From Candidatus Sumerlaeaceae bacterium (GTDB taxonomy: Bacteria; Sumerlaeota; Sumerlaeia; Sumerlaeales; Sumerlaeaceae), in assembly GCA_019695055.1 (NCBI GenBank), contig JAIBAT010000012.1:1-33974 (forward strand): 33,974 bases of DNA, given 5' to 3'. Each line of letters starts with the position of its first letter. The stretch's first letter is position 1. The notes under the pieces are model-generated. The model made no database searches, was not told the DNA's origin, and saw only the letters and a list, made by a program, of their open reading frames with translations. Shown here in pieces: positions 16,138 through 24,284 of the stretch. Position numbers and translations under genes: made by a program.

Positions 16138-17937
16138 ATGGAAAGTGCTTCCATAGTGGCCGCCGAAGCTGCCCCCGATTCGCCGACCTCGTCCCTGCCC
16201 CGTTGGCTGGTGGCAGTGCTTTTCCTTGTCGTGCTGGGCACAGCCTTCAGCTTCGCATTCACCCCCCTGCGCACATCGCAGGACGAATGGTGGCACCTGA
16301 AAACTGGCAAGTGGATCCTCGAAAACGGGCGCCTGCCGAAGTACGACATCTTCACCTACACGGGTGAGAATATCCCGTGGCACAACCATGAGTGGCTTTC
16401 CGAGATTCTGTTCTACAAGCTCTTCGCCTGGGGCGAGGAGCGCGTCATCGGTGGTGTCCGTGCGCTGATCCTGTTTAAGTCCCTCATCTTTGCGGCTACC
16501 ATTGCCCTCACAATCCTGCTTGCACGATTGCGGTCCGGTGCTTGGGTCGCCGCGTTGCTGGTGGGCTTGCTGGCGACCGACATATCGCGACGCACGATCT
16601 ACCCGCGCCCCCCGATCCTGTCCTATCTCCTTCTCGCGGCATTCTTGATTCTGCTCTACCTGTGGAAAATGGGCCGCCTGCGCGGGCGATGGCTCTGGGT
16701 GTTTGTTCCCGCGACCATCCTGTGGGCAAATCTTCACGGCATGGTGCTGCTGGCCACAGTGGTCTGCGGCGGTTTTGCCGCGGGCGAATTTCTGGAGAAT
16801 CTGCGCCCGTGGCGCCAGCCGGAAAATCGCAGCATGAGAACACTGTTCTCACCCGCGTTCCTGCTCCTCGCGGGATTGACGGTGGCTGTGCTGTTGTGCA
16901 CGATGGCCAATCCGTCGGGGTATGAAATCTTTTTCCTGGGTGGAAAATTCAAGGACGACCCAATCCTGAAGCGGGTCATTGCCGAAATGCTGCCGCCGCC
17001 ATTTCTAATCGGACGGGCCGAACTTCCCGGCGGTGCCACGACCTGGTATTGGAATCCGCTCCACACGACCTTCTGGGTCGTGGCGGCAGGTTTCGTATTT
17101 CTTTTTGCAGCCAACCGTTTCCGATTCCCTTTCGGGGCCGACTATGTCCTGTCCGCATTCTTTCTTTACCAGGCCGTCATGCACGTTCGCCTGCTGCCGC
17201 TGTTTGCAGTCGTTTGCGCCGGACCACTCGCCTGGCAGGCAGTGGAGTTCGCACGCCGCTTCAAGCCGCAGGCCATGCGTAGGCTGGCAGTGGCTTCCAC
17301 GGCCGCGACGCTTATACTCGCCGCTACGTTCGTGTTTGCCGTCGGCGAACCACCACCACAGACATTTTTCCGTCGCAACATGCAGCTTTGGCGCGGCGAG
17401 GACCGCGACCCGGTCAGCTATCCCGAGCCCCTTATGAAGTTCATCATCCGCACGCGCTTTCCTGACCGCATGTTCAGCCAGATCAACTACTGCGGCTACA
17501 TGATGTGGTGGCTCAGCCCGGAACACCACAAGCTGTTCACCGACAACCGTTTCGACATTTTTGGCAGCCAATTCCAGGTGCCGGAGGCCACCGTTGTGGC
17601 CGGAATTACAAAGGAGGAATCGCGCTTCAACGAGGGGTGGGACGAGATCCTCGACAAGAACGGTGTGAACTTCATCGTCATTTCCCGTGGCGCGCCGCTA
17701 AACGACAAACTGCGCCAGGGCAGCGCCTGGAAATTGGTTTACTATTATTACGCCCCCGGCGCCACGGAGGAAAGCGGCTTCAACATCTGGCTGAGAAATG
17801 ACCCGCGATTCGCCGATGTGGCCCGGCGCGCCCTCGACAATTTCCGCGCCGAGAGCCCCGGCCAGCCCCTTCCCGAGGAATTTGACCGCATGGTTCAGGA
17901 AAATAAGCGGTCGCGGCCGTTGCAGACATCCCGATGA
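16138..17937 (+). CDS. Polytopic membrane protein, putative GT-C-type glycosyltransferase
   Basis: A 599-residue integral membrane protein with about nine to eleven hydrophobic segments in the first ~400 residues and a soluble C-terminal part. After the first membrane helix comes TSQDEWWHLKTGKWILENGR and then LPKYDIFTYT and PWHNHEWLSEILFY. An acidic D/E in the first external loop, with a W/H-rich G-x-x-I-L-x-x-G-x-x-P pattern, is typical of GT-C lipid-linked glycosyltransferases (PMT/ArnT-like). The C-terminal part (NYCGYMMWWLSPEHHKLFTD, FNEGWDEILDKNGVNFIVIS) is seen in related uncharacterised bacterial membrane proteins. It is 70 bases upstream of an RDD gene. Sugar donor and acceptor are unknown. 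Confidence 0.65.
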   Translation: MESASIVAAEAAPDSPTSSLPRWLVAVLFLVVLGTAFSFAFTPLRTSQDEWWHLKTGKWILENGRLPKYDIFTYTGENIPWHNHEWLSEILFYKLFAWGEERVIGGVRALILFKSLIFAATIALTILLARLRSGAWVAALLVGLLATDISRRTIYPRPPILSYLLLAAFLILLYLWKMGRLRGRWLWVFVPATILWANLHGMVLLATVVCGGFAAGEFLENLRPWRQPENRSMRTLFSPAFLLLAGLTVAVLLCTMANPSGYEIFFLGGKFKDDPILKRVIAEMLPPPFLIGRAELPGGATTWYWNPLHTTFWVVAAGFVFLFAANRFRFPFGADYVLSAFFLYQAVMHVRLLPLFAVVCAGPLAWQAVEFARRFKPQAMRRLAVASTAATLILAATFVFAVGEPPPQTFFRRNMQLWRGEDRDPVSYPEPLMKFIIRTRFPDRMFSQINYCGYMMWWLSPEHHKLFTDNRFDIFGSQFQVPEATVVAGITKEESRFNEGWDEILDKNGVNFIVISRGAPLNDKLRQGSAWKLVYYYYAPGATEESGFNIWLRNDPRFADVARRALDNFRAESPGQPLPEEFDRMVQENKRSRPLQTSR

Positions 17938-18007
17938 TTACGCATTGCACTCCGGCGAGTCAGATCCCGGCCCGCCGGCAACACGAAAACATGAGGTCCG
18001 CCCGTTA

Positions 18008-19342
18008 ATGGCTGAAGTTCAGCTCAACAAACCCTTGTACAAGTCAGACTCACGCCCGTCGTCTGGCACTGGTGGCGCTCCACCATCTGGCGGCACCCCT
18101 GCCCAGCGACAGCCTCTGCCACCCCGTGGCCCGAAACCGGGCGTCATGTCCCGTGCCGGTGCCATCCTCGTGGATATCCTTGCGCTCCATGCCATACTCC
18201 TGCTCATCATAAAGCTCCAGCCAGCGCACGTCGTATCCCTCGGCGAGGGCGGCCCCTGGGTTGGGTTGGCCGTGGGGTTTCTGTATTTCACCATTGGGTC
18301 CAGCTCCATAACCCGCGGGCGCACACTCGGACGGATCCTGATCAGGACGCGCGTGTCCGACGCGGCAGGTCCCGATCTACCGCTCCATCGCGCCGCACTT
18401 CGTACGCTTTTACTCATGTGGCCGCTGGCGGTCTACATTGCGCTGAACCAAATGTCCGAGGAGGCCATGAGCCAGGAACATTTTGGACCGGATGCCTATC
18501 GTTACGTTTTGGGGATTGCACTTTGCGCGGGGTGGTTTGCCGGTAATCTCTTCTTCTCCATGATAGAGTTGCATGGTCGCACGCTTTATGACCGTCTCGC
18601 TGGAAGTGTTGTGACCGCCACTGATGCACAGCCCGCGGCGACCCAGGATTTTTTTGTCGCTCTTCGTACCACGGACGATCTGCCCCGTCGCAATCGCGCC
18701 CTCGTGGTCCTTTCGGCCTGCACCTTGGGTCTGACCGGGCTGGTGTTTTACATGCTTTACGTTCAGACGCGGGATTACAATAACGAACCGCCCGAAAAGC
18801 GCGCCGAACGCGAACGCATGCAGACGGTCCTCCACGTGCCGGGATTTCGCTTCACATTCTCGCCCGGTTCCGCCGCCGACGAGGTTACCAGCACATCCCA
18901 GGGTGACGCCCAGACCTCCCCGGCGGCCTATCGATTTGTGCGCCGCGGGCCGATCAATCCCGCCGATCTCCGTGCAAATCCCGAAATCATGAGGATGCCC
19001 GACACTATCGCCGACTTTGTGCGCGAGGAAATCAGGAAGGCCCTCGCCGACGGCAAGATAAAGGAAGACATGCCCCCCAAGGTCCGCTTCCGCGTCGGTT
19101 TCGCCGAGGTCGCCGATCTCTTCTTCGCTTCCGCCGAGTTCGAGGTGTTTAGCACTTCAGTAGTTCGGAATATGTCGGATCTGAAGGGGAGCAAGCCCAA
19201 AGCCGCGACCACCGTGACAACCAGCACGGCCAACGCATTGGCGGCCGATAAGGCAACATCTGCCCCGGCTGCAACTGATTCGTTCGAAACCACCCTCTCG
19301 GCGACTAAGCAGTCCGAGCCCCCAACAACAGCAACTAACTGA
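18008..19342 (+). CDS. RDD-family membrane protein with extracytoplasmic C-terminal domain
   Basis: A 444-residue protein. Residues 1-45 are Pro/Gly/Ser-rich and disordered. The RDD domain follows: SRAGAILVDILALHAILLLI carries the R and D of the first helix, GRTLGRILIRTRVSD the conserved loop, and TLYDRLAGSVV the second R-D. There are about four membrane helices, then a fifth (VVLSACTLGLTGLVFYMLYV) that places the C-terminal ~180 residues on one side. That part begins with RDYNNEPPEKRAERERMQTV and ends in a Thr/Ala-rich tail (KAATTVTTSTANALAADKAT). I chose ATG at 18008 because the 70 codons upstream read through the previous gene in another frame. RDD proteins are often transporter-like; the role here is unknown. 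Confidence 0.78.
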   Translation: MAEVQLNKPLYKSDSRPSSGTGGAPPSGGTPAQRQPLPPRGPKPGVMSRAGAILVDILALHAILLLIIKLQPAHVVSLGEGGPWVGLAVGFLYFTIGSSSITRGRTLGRILIRTRVSDAAGPDLPLHRAALRTLLLMWPLAVYIALNQMSEEAMSQEHFGPDAYRYVLGIALCAGWFAGNLFFSMIELHGRTLYDRLAGSVVTATDAQPAATQDFFVALRTTDDLPRRNRALVVLSACTLGLTGLVFYMLYVQTRDYNNEPPEKRAERERMQTVLHVPGFRFTFSPGSAADEVTSTSQGDAQTSPAAYRFVRRGPINPADLRANPEIMRMPDTIADFVREEIRKALADGKIKEDMPPKVRFRVGFAEVADLFFASAEFEVFSTSVVRNMSDLKGSKPKAATTVTTSTANALAADKATSAPAATDSFETTLSATKQSEPPTTATN

Positions 19343-19373
19343 TTCATAGCATTTGAAGGATCCCACCAAGGCA

Positions 19374-19400
19374 ACCAATTCGCCACTTTGGCGAATTGGT
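19374..19400. terminator. Perfect 12-bp hairpin between convergent genes
   Basis: ACCAATTCGCCA (19374-19385), loop CTT, TGGCGAATTGGT (19389-19400) form a perfect 12-bp stem. It sits 31 bases after the RDD stop and 24 bases after the sigma-factor stop, where a shared bidirectional terminator is expected. No T-run follows on either strand, so it may act by structure or Rho, or be a protein-binding palindrome. Confidence 0.65.
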
Positions 19401-19424
19401 CACCGTGGTCCTGTTGGTTCCAAA

Positions 19425-20903
19425 CTATTTTCCCGCGTTGTCCGCAAGCTCCAATACACGCTTGCGCAGGTCCGGATCCTTCGGCAGGAAATCCAGCTCC
19501 TTTGCCACGCGGGCTTCCTCGACCGCGTACTGCGCTTGGCGAATCTGCCCGGTCCGCAGGGCCTTTTCCGTCTCAAACATCCGCACAGCATAGTCGCGGC
19601 TGGTACCTGTCTCCATGATCAGCGTGATACCGCTGGACCCTTTCCTCATCATGGCAACTTCCATGTAACCTTTTGCGTTTGGGTCGGCGAACCGCCCTTG
19701 CGAGGCGTCATACGAAACGTGAAAGTCTGCGGGCGCCTTGGGGTTGCCCGGATTGGGCTTGCCCAGGGACGTGCGAATGCTCTTACCGCCCTTCATAGTT
19801 AACTCCACGCTGATGGTCCCATCGGCGTTGGCGGTAAAGCGTCCTGTTTCCCGCCCGAAAGGGTTCTCCGGGTAGTGTAATTGAAGGGTCTTACCGTAAG
19901 GGATTTCTACGGCAATGGTTTTTCCGAACTCATACTGCTGGTCCAGCTCGGTACTGATCCGTCCGGAGGCAGATAGGGGGGTGTCGACAAAGTTCGCGGC
20001 GGGCGACGCTCCTCCATTCCCCGTATGGTTTTCGCGGTAATAGTAAAGGCCCCCGGCAATGGCCACGATGGCCACCCCGGCGGTAATGGTCTTTCCGATG
20101 CTCATGATTTTGGCTCCTGTCGCCACGATGGCGGTTGTGGTTTTCAGGAGACCCGACAGGGCCGTTGGGTCTGGGGCTGCGGCCACAGCGGAATTGACGA
20201 CGGCGGTCCTCGCGGCCTCGGCGGCAAGGGCTGCCCGTGCCGCCTCCGGCATGGTTGCTGCCGCTGCCACCAGCGCCAGCGCCCGCACCGTGGCGGTGCG
20301 CCGAGGGCGCATGGGGGCCAGCGACCGCGACAGCGCCGACGCCAGCCGCGTTCGGAACGTCTCCGTCACCTTCTCCAGCCGTCGTCCGATGGTGGTGTGG
20401 TTCACCCCAAGCCGACGCGCGATCTCCCGCTGGCTCATTTCCTCTGCAAAATGCAGCAGGATGAGTTCGCGATCCTCCGGTGGCATGGCGGCGAGCGCGT
20501 TGCGCACCGCTCCCGCCTCCTCGTTGCGCTCCGCTTCCGAGCGTGCGTCCGGTTGCGAGTGGTCTGGCAATCCCTCCACGATGTCCTCCATCGGAACCAT
20601 GGTGGCCAGCTTGCCGCTGCGCTGCCCCCGACGAATCCAGTCGATGGCCAGGTTGCGCGACATCTGGTGCACCCACGCGGCAAACGTGGCGCCACTACGC
20701 AGCTGGCCAAGGTTCAGGTAAGCCCGCAGAAACACCTCCTGCGCCAGATCCTCCGCCGCATCGCGGTCCGAGAGCCTTGCGCAGGCAATGGCGTGGACGC
20801 TGACGAAATACCGCTGGACGAGTGTGTCAAACGCCTCCCGTTGTCCCCGCTGGGCCGCGCGAACTAGCCCTTCGTCCGCAATCGCCGTAGCCGTGCTATT
20901 CAT
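19425..20903 (-). CDS. ECF-type sigma-70 factor fused to a membrane anchor and extracytoplasmic domain
   Basis: A single open frame of 492 residues. Region sigma-2 spans about 12-95 (DRDAAEDLAQEVFLRAYLNL for the -10/core-binding helices, WVHQMSRNLAIDWIRR). Region sigma-4 spans about 138-190 (MPPEDRELILLHFAEEMSQR, EIARRLGVNHTTIGRRL, a helix-turn-helix for -35 binding). An Ala-rich linker follows (about 200-245), then one membrane helix (about 267-288, ITAGVAIVAIAGGLYYY) and about 200 residues beyond it with beta-rich and then helical character. ECF factors are usually 180-200 residues; C-terminal extensions with membrane segments are known in PVC bacteria. The tether could make the factor sense envelope conditions without a separate anti-sigma. 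No anti-sigma gene is adjacent. An AAGGAG lies about 14 bases before the ATG. Confidence 0.85.
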   Translation of the reverse strand: MNSTATAIADEGLVRAAQRGQREAFDTLVQRYFVSVHAIACARLSDRDAAEDLAQEVFLRAYLNLGQLRSGATFAAWVHQMSRNLAIDWIRRGQRSGKLATMVPMEDIVEGLPDHSQPDARSEAERNEEAGAVRNALAAMPPEDRELILLHFAEEMSQREIARRLGVNHTTIGRRLEKVTETFRTRLASALSRSLAPMRPRRTATVRALALVAAAATMPEAARAALAAEAARTAVVNSAVAAAPDPTALSGLLKTTTAIVATGAKIMSIGKTITAGVAIVAIAGGLYYYRENHTGNGGASPAANFVDTPLSASGRISTELDQQYEFGKTIAVEIPYGKTLQLHYPENPFGRETGRFTANADGTISVELTMKGGKSIRTSLGKPNPGNPKAPADFHVSYDASQGRFADPNAKGYMEVAMMRKGSSGITLIMETGTSRDYAVRMFETEKALRTGQIRQAQYAVEEARVAKELDFLPKDPDLRKRVLELADNAGK

Positions 20904-21017
20904 GGTCCTGTCTTGTCTCCTTGAAGCAGGATTCCTGCTTTCATGTTACCAAGACGCCGTGAGGTTTCCAAGCGGTGCGCAAAAAAGCAACGTTCGGGAA
21001 AATTCCCTCCCGCAAAA

Positions 21018-21512
21018 CTACCGTTTGGACTTGGCGGGCTTCTTCGCGGGCTTTTTGGGTGCCGACTTCTTTGCCGGGGCCTTCGTGGTCGGCTTCTTCG
21101 CTGGGGCCGCCTTCGCGGGTTTTGCCGCTTTTTCCTTTTTCGCATGCTCGGTCAGGGACAACGTGTTCCCATCCGGGTCATGGAACCAGGCAATCCGCGC
21201 GCGGCTCGGTGCGATCCAAATGCCAAGCTCATCCTGCCCTAACCCCTCGTAATGCCGAAAAGCCACACCCCGCCGCAGCAAGTTGGTCACGGCGTCCAGA
21301 ATGTCCGGCACAATCCACCCCAGCACCGTGTAGCCCGCCGGGTTGACTCGCTCCACCACGGCCACACGCAACGTAGTGCCCGCAGCGTCAAACACCAGGG
21401 CGTGGGGGTCTTCGCTGACCAGCTTAAGTCCAAGAATCTCAGTGTAGAACTCTTTGGCGCGAGCGGGGCTCGCCGTCGCCACAAACGCCACGATGGGGTG
21501 CGATTTGAGCAT
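21018..21512 (-). CDS. VOC-superfamily (glyoxalase/bleomycin-resistance-like) protein with Lys/Ala/Pro-rich tail
   Basis: A 164-residue protein. Residues 1-123 form a VOC-type beta-alpha-beta-beta-beta fold: HPIVAFVATASPARAKEFYT, EILGLKLVSEDP, ALVFDAAGTTLRVAVVE, RIAWFHDPDGNTLSLTEH. His5 near the N-terminus and the Glu of SLTEH are in the places of metal ligands. The last 41 residues (bases 21021-21143) are an AKKP/PAKK-type low-complexity tail with 16 Lys and one Arg, like bacterial histone-H1 (Hc1/AlgP) tails that bind DNA. I took ATG at 21512; a TTG at 21551 is less likely. The enzyme role is unknown; the tail suggests attachment to nucleic acid or another polyanion, which is inference. Confidence 0.82.
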   Translation of the reverse strand: MLKSHPIVAFVATASPARAKEFYTEILGLKLVSEDPHALVFDAAGTTLRVAVVERVNPAGYTVLGWIVPDILDAVTNLLRRGVAFRHYEGLGQDELGIWIAPSRARIAWFHDPDGNTLSLTEHAKKEKAAKPAKAAPAKKPTTKAPAKKSAPKKPAKKPAKSKR

Positions 21513-21663
21513 AATGTCGCGCAAGATGGCCACGCCCACTGGGAAAGTCAAGCCTTTGCACCGCCAGGGCGGAACCTGACAATTTATTTACAAGCTACCA
21601 CTTGAACCCGGTGAGCATTGGCGCGATGGCTTTGCCACAGAATCGCCAGGAGAGGCTGGAAGC

Positions 21664-22563
21664 ATGGACAGAAATTTGCGTACTGCGGCACTTATCCTCG
21701 CAGTTGTGATTGGCTCCCTGCCATTTGGCACATTCGCCGAAGTTGCCTCCTCGGCAGGCCCCGAAAACGGAGGGGTGCAGCTGCGGCTCATGATCGCCCC
21801 TATCGCTGAACCCGGGAGAAACCATTTTGACGTGCAGGTGGATTTGATAAACGCCACGACGCAGCCCGTGACAGTCAGCGCCAATTGGGAGGACGACCGG
21901 GACACTGGAGGTTTCGCGGATTATCTGGAATCGGCCACCAGCGTGGAAACTTGGCCAGCCATTGAGGCTTGGTCGGGGCAAACGATGGCACCTCATCGCA
22001 CACTACCCCAGCCCACACAGACTTTGGAGCCTGGCAAATCCGTTTCCGCAAAATGGCAGACGAAAGATGGCCGTCTCAAGCGAAAGGTCAGCAATCCACT
22101 TTACGTCCAGAATCCAGATTTCCCATCACCCGGCTTGTACTCCGTCCACGCCCAGTTGCGGCTGCAAAAGGCCAGGGAGCTATTGCTGCTTCGCAGTAAC
22201 GAACAATTGGTTTCCATTGGTGGCAGTCGCGCCATGCCGAAGGACGCCATCGCGCGGGTCCTCTCGGTGGATGATAAAATGGCTACGGGAATGATTAATC
22301 TTGGTTCACTGAATCGCATTGAGCCCGGGGACATGTTTCGAGTCCGGACGGGCATGATGGATTTCTGGACCTTCATCGTTCGCGACGTGGAAACAGAACG
22401 ATCCGTCGGGGTCTTTGAAGTGATGCAGATGATCGGCCGGAATCGCACAAGTGCGTCGCCCGCCCCGGTGCAGGCTGGGGACTCGGGTGCGCTTATGCCG
22501 CGCCGGGTGGAACTGCTCTCGCCGGTGGGCCCGATTAAACCCTGGGGTTTGGCCATAAATTGA
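21664..22563 (+). CDS. Exported protein of unknown function
   Basis: A 299-residue protein with a signal peptide to about residue 25 (TAALILAVVIGSLPFGTFA). The first half has a beta-sandwich look (FDVQVDLINATTQPVTVSAN), suggesting an Ig-like fold. A second part (about residues 197-260) reads IARVLSVDDKMATGMINLGS, LNRIEPGDMFRVRTG, and FIVRDVETERSVGVFEV. This resembles the small beta-barrel repeats (N-L-G-S-x-x-G-x-x-x-G-D-x-F-x-V) seen in some cell-envelope proteins such as the FlgT C-terminal region. A GGAG-type site precedes the ATG. It may be the first gene of a three-gene run with the next two. I do not recognise the family. Confidence 0.7.
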   Translation: MDRNLRTAALILAVVIGSLPFGTFAEVASSAGPENGGVQLRLMIAPIAEPGRNHFDVQVDLINATTQPVTVSANWEDDRDTGGFADYLESATSVETWPAIEAWSGQTMAPHRTLPQPTQTLEPGKSVSAKWQTKDGRLKRKVSNPLYVQNPDFPSPGLYSVHAQLRLQKARELLLLRSNEQLVSIGGSRAMPKDAIARVLSVDDKMATGMINLGSLNRIEPGDMFRVRTGMMDFWTFIVRDVETERSVGVFEVMQMIGRNRTSASPAPVQAGDSGALMPRRVELLSPVGPIKPWGLAIN

Positions 22564-22613
22564 TGGCAAGGTTCAGGTGGGGAGTTTCATCCCGCCCGGA
22601 TGCACATAAAGTT

Positions 22614-22620
22614 AAAGGAG
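22614..22620 (+). promoter_or_regulatory. Ribosome-binding site of the His-rich secreted protein
   Basis: AAAGGAG lies 6 bases upstream of the ATG at 22627. This decides for that start over an upstream in-frame codon at 22600, which would add 9 residues before the signal peptide. Confidence 0.8.
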
Positions 22621-22626
22621 TGTCCC

Positions 22627-23502
22627 ATGAAAAGCTTTCTCCCCTTCATTCCCGGGATCATCGTCCTGATCATCTGGCATTCGCAGGCATTTGCAGCACC
22701 GGCCGAATCATCCCACGGGCAGCATCATGAGAACAGCCACGCGGGGCACATGGATATGGCCTCGATGGAAAAGCCCGCGGAACCAACCATTCGCACCACC
22801 ATTGAGCCTTCATCAGGCATTTCCCGAAATCGGCCGACTACTTTTACCGTTTCCCTCAAAACCCAGGACGGAAAGGCCGTGACGCCCGCGGATCTGGTGG
22901 AGATGCACACCCAAAAGATTCACCTCCTGATTCTCGACCCCAGCCTTGATGATTATCACCATGTTCACCCGGTCCCGACTTCGATGCCGGGAACCTATGA
23001 ATTTGCCCTGACCCCTTCCCGATCGGGCCAGTACAAGGTGTTTGCGGATCTCGTACCGAAAGCCACCACGCAGCAGGAGTATTCCGTTGCGGAGTTTGAT
23101 GTTCAGGGTGATGCTGGCAAGGTGACGGAGACGACTAACACGGAAACCAGGGCGGGCGGATTGACATTCCGCATCAAGGTGGACAGTCCACCCATCAAGG
23201 CCGGTCAGGATAATTCGATTACGATGACGGTGATTGGTGCGGATGGCAAACCCTTTGGCAAGCTTGAACCCGTCATGGGAGCTTTCGCGCATTTCGTGGC
23301 TTTCAGCAAGGATCGTGCGGAAGTCGTTCACCTTCACCCGATGGGTGCCGAACCCAAGGACCCGATCGAGCGGGGTGGCCCCGAATTGAAGGCGCATCTT
23401 AAACTTTCCCATCCCGGGTACTACCGTCTCTTTGCACAGGTGCAGGTTGAGGGCAGGGATTTGTTTGCTCCGTTTGGATTGTTGGTGGCAGATCATCGTT
23501 AG
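22627..23502 (+). CDS. Secreted His-rich protein, putative metal (copper) binding
   Basis: A 291-residue exported protein; signal peptide about 1-23 (IPGIIVLIIWHSQAFA). The mature N-terminus is a His/Met-rich stretch (SHGQHHENSHAGHMDMASM) of the kind that binds copper or silver. Two beta-sandwich repeats follow, each with a similar core: KIHLLILDPSLDDYHHVHP with TMPGTYEF-like spacing and SGQYKVFADLVP, then GAFAHFVAFSKDRAEVVHLH with YYRLFAQVQVEGRDLFAPFG. Proteins with this double H-x-H-P layout are often found near heavy-metal efflux genes and annotated only as YtkA/FixH-like or hypothetical; none of those efflux genes is in this window. Metal handling in the periplasm is inference. Confidence 0.68.
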   Translation: MKSFLPFIPGIIVLIIWHSQAFAAPAESSHGQHHENSHAGHMDMASMEKPAEPTIRTTIEPSSGISRNRPTTFTVSLKTQDGKAVTPADLVEMHTQKIHLLILDPSLDDYHHVHPVPTSMPGTYEFALTPSRSGQYKVFADLVPKATTQQEYSVAEFDVQGDAGKVTETTNTETRAGGLTFRIKVDSPPIKAGQDNSITMTVIGADGKPFGKLEPVMGAFAHFVAFSKDRAEVVHLHPMGAEPKDPIERGGPELKAHLKLSHPGYYRLFAQVQVEGRDLFAPFGLLVADHR

Positions 23503-23517
23503 TATTGACGTGTAATC

Positions 23518-24234
23518 ATGCAAGATACACCCGCCAAGGCTCTCCAGGGAACTCTCCCGTCGCACAACGGAAAGACTCAGCAATTCGCAAAACGCCACCC
23601 CATTGGTTCCGCAATTGGCCTCTACCTCTTTGTTCACGGCTTTTACCTGTTCTCGTGCTGGTATAATGTCACGCGATTCGGCTCGTGGGTGTTGCTGTGG
23701 TGGGCGTTCCTGCCAATGGTCCTTGCGGCGTTTGGCGCTGCGGTTCTTGGAGCTGCGGGGTTAGTCGGTTTGTGTTTCCGGCGGGTGCGGCGGGACTGCC
23801 TGATTTTGATGCTTGGTGGTGCCGTTTACCTGCTTCTGGCGATCCCAACGTTTCGCCCCACGATTCGGCTGGGTAATCTCATCCGGATGGATGGATTTCG
23901 TAGTGCCGCTTCACGAGCGGAGCCCCTAATTGCGGCACTTTGGCATTACCACGGGGACCACCAGAAGATGCCCGAGGATTTGAATCAGCTTGTTCCCAGC
24001 TATCTCCCGGAGATTCCGGCCACAGGCCTGGGGCTTTACCCGGAGTTCAAATACTCAAGACTGCCCACCGGGGCCAAGGACGACTACGGCAACTCCTGGA
24101 CGCTAGTGATTCCGTGCACCAGTGGTGGAGTCAATTTTGACACATTCCGCTATCATCCAAGCGGGGTCTATCCCAAGGATGGATTCGGTGGTTCATTGGA
24201 GCGTGTCGGAGATTGGGCGTATGTCCATGAGTAG
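23518..24234 (+). CDS. Membrane protein with pseudopilin-like C-terminal domain
   Basis: A 238-residue protein starting 15 bases after the previous stop, so probably co-transcribed. Three to four membrane segments occupy about residues 27-125 (IGLYLFVHGFYLFSCW, VLLWWAFLPMVLAAFGAAVL, LILMLGGAVYLLLAIP). The C-terminal ~100 residues read AEPLIAALWHYHGDHQKMPE, DLNQLVPSYLPEIP, and DYGNSWTLVIP. This is the layout of type II secretion pseudopilin globular domains (short helix, then Y-x-x-x-x-x-x-P-x-x-L-x-x-L), although the usual single N-terminal pilin helix is replaced by several membrane segments. Function unknown. Confidence 0.65.
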   Translation: MQDTPAKALQGTLPSHNGKTQQFAKRHPIGSAIGLYLFVHGFYLFSCWYNVTRFGSWVLLWWAFLPMVLAAFGAAVLGAAGLVGLCFRRVRRDCLILMLGGAVYLLLAIPTFRPTIRLGNLIRMDGFRSAASRAEPLIAALWHYHGDHQKMPEDLNQLVPSYLPEIPATGLGLYPEFKYSRLPTGAKDDYGNSWTLVIPCTSGGVNFDTFRYHPSGVYPKDGFGGSLERVGDWAYVHE

Positions 24235-24284
24235 GTATCTGGCACCTAGTAAAACCCGATTTAAATGGCGCCAGCCTTTCAAGG

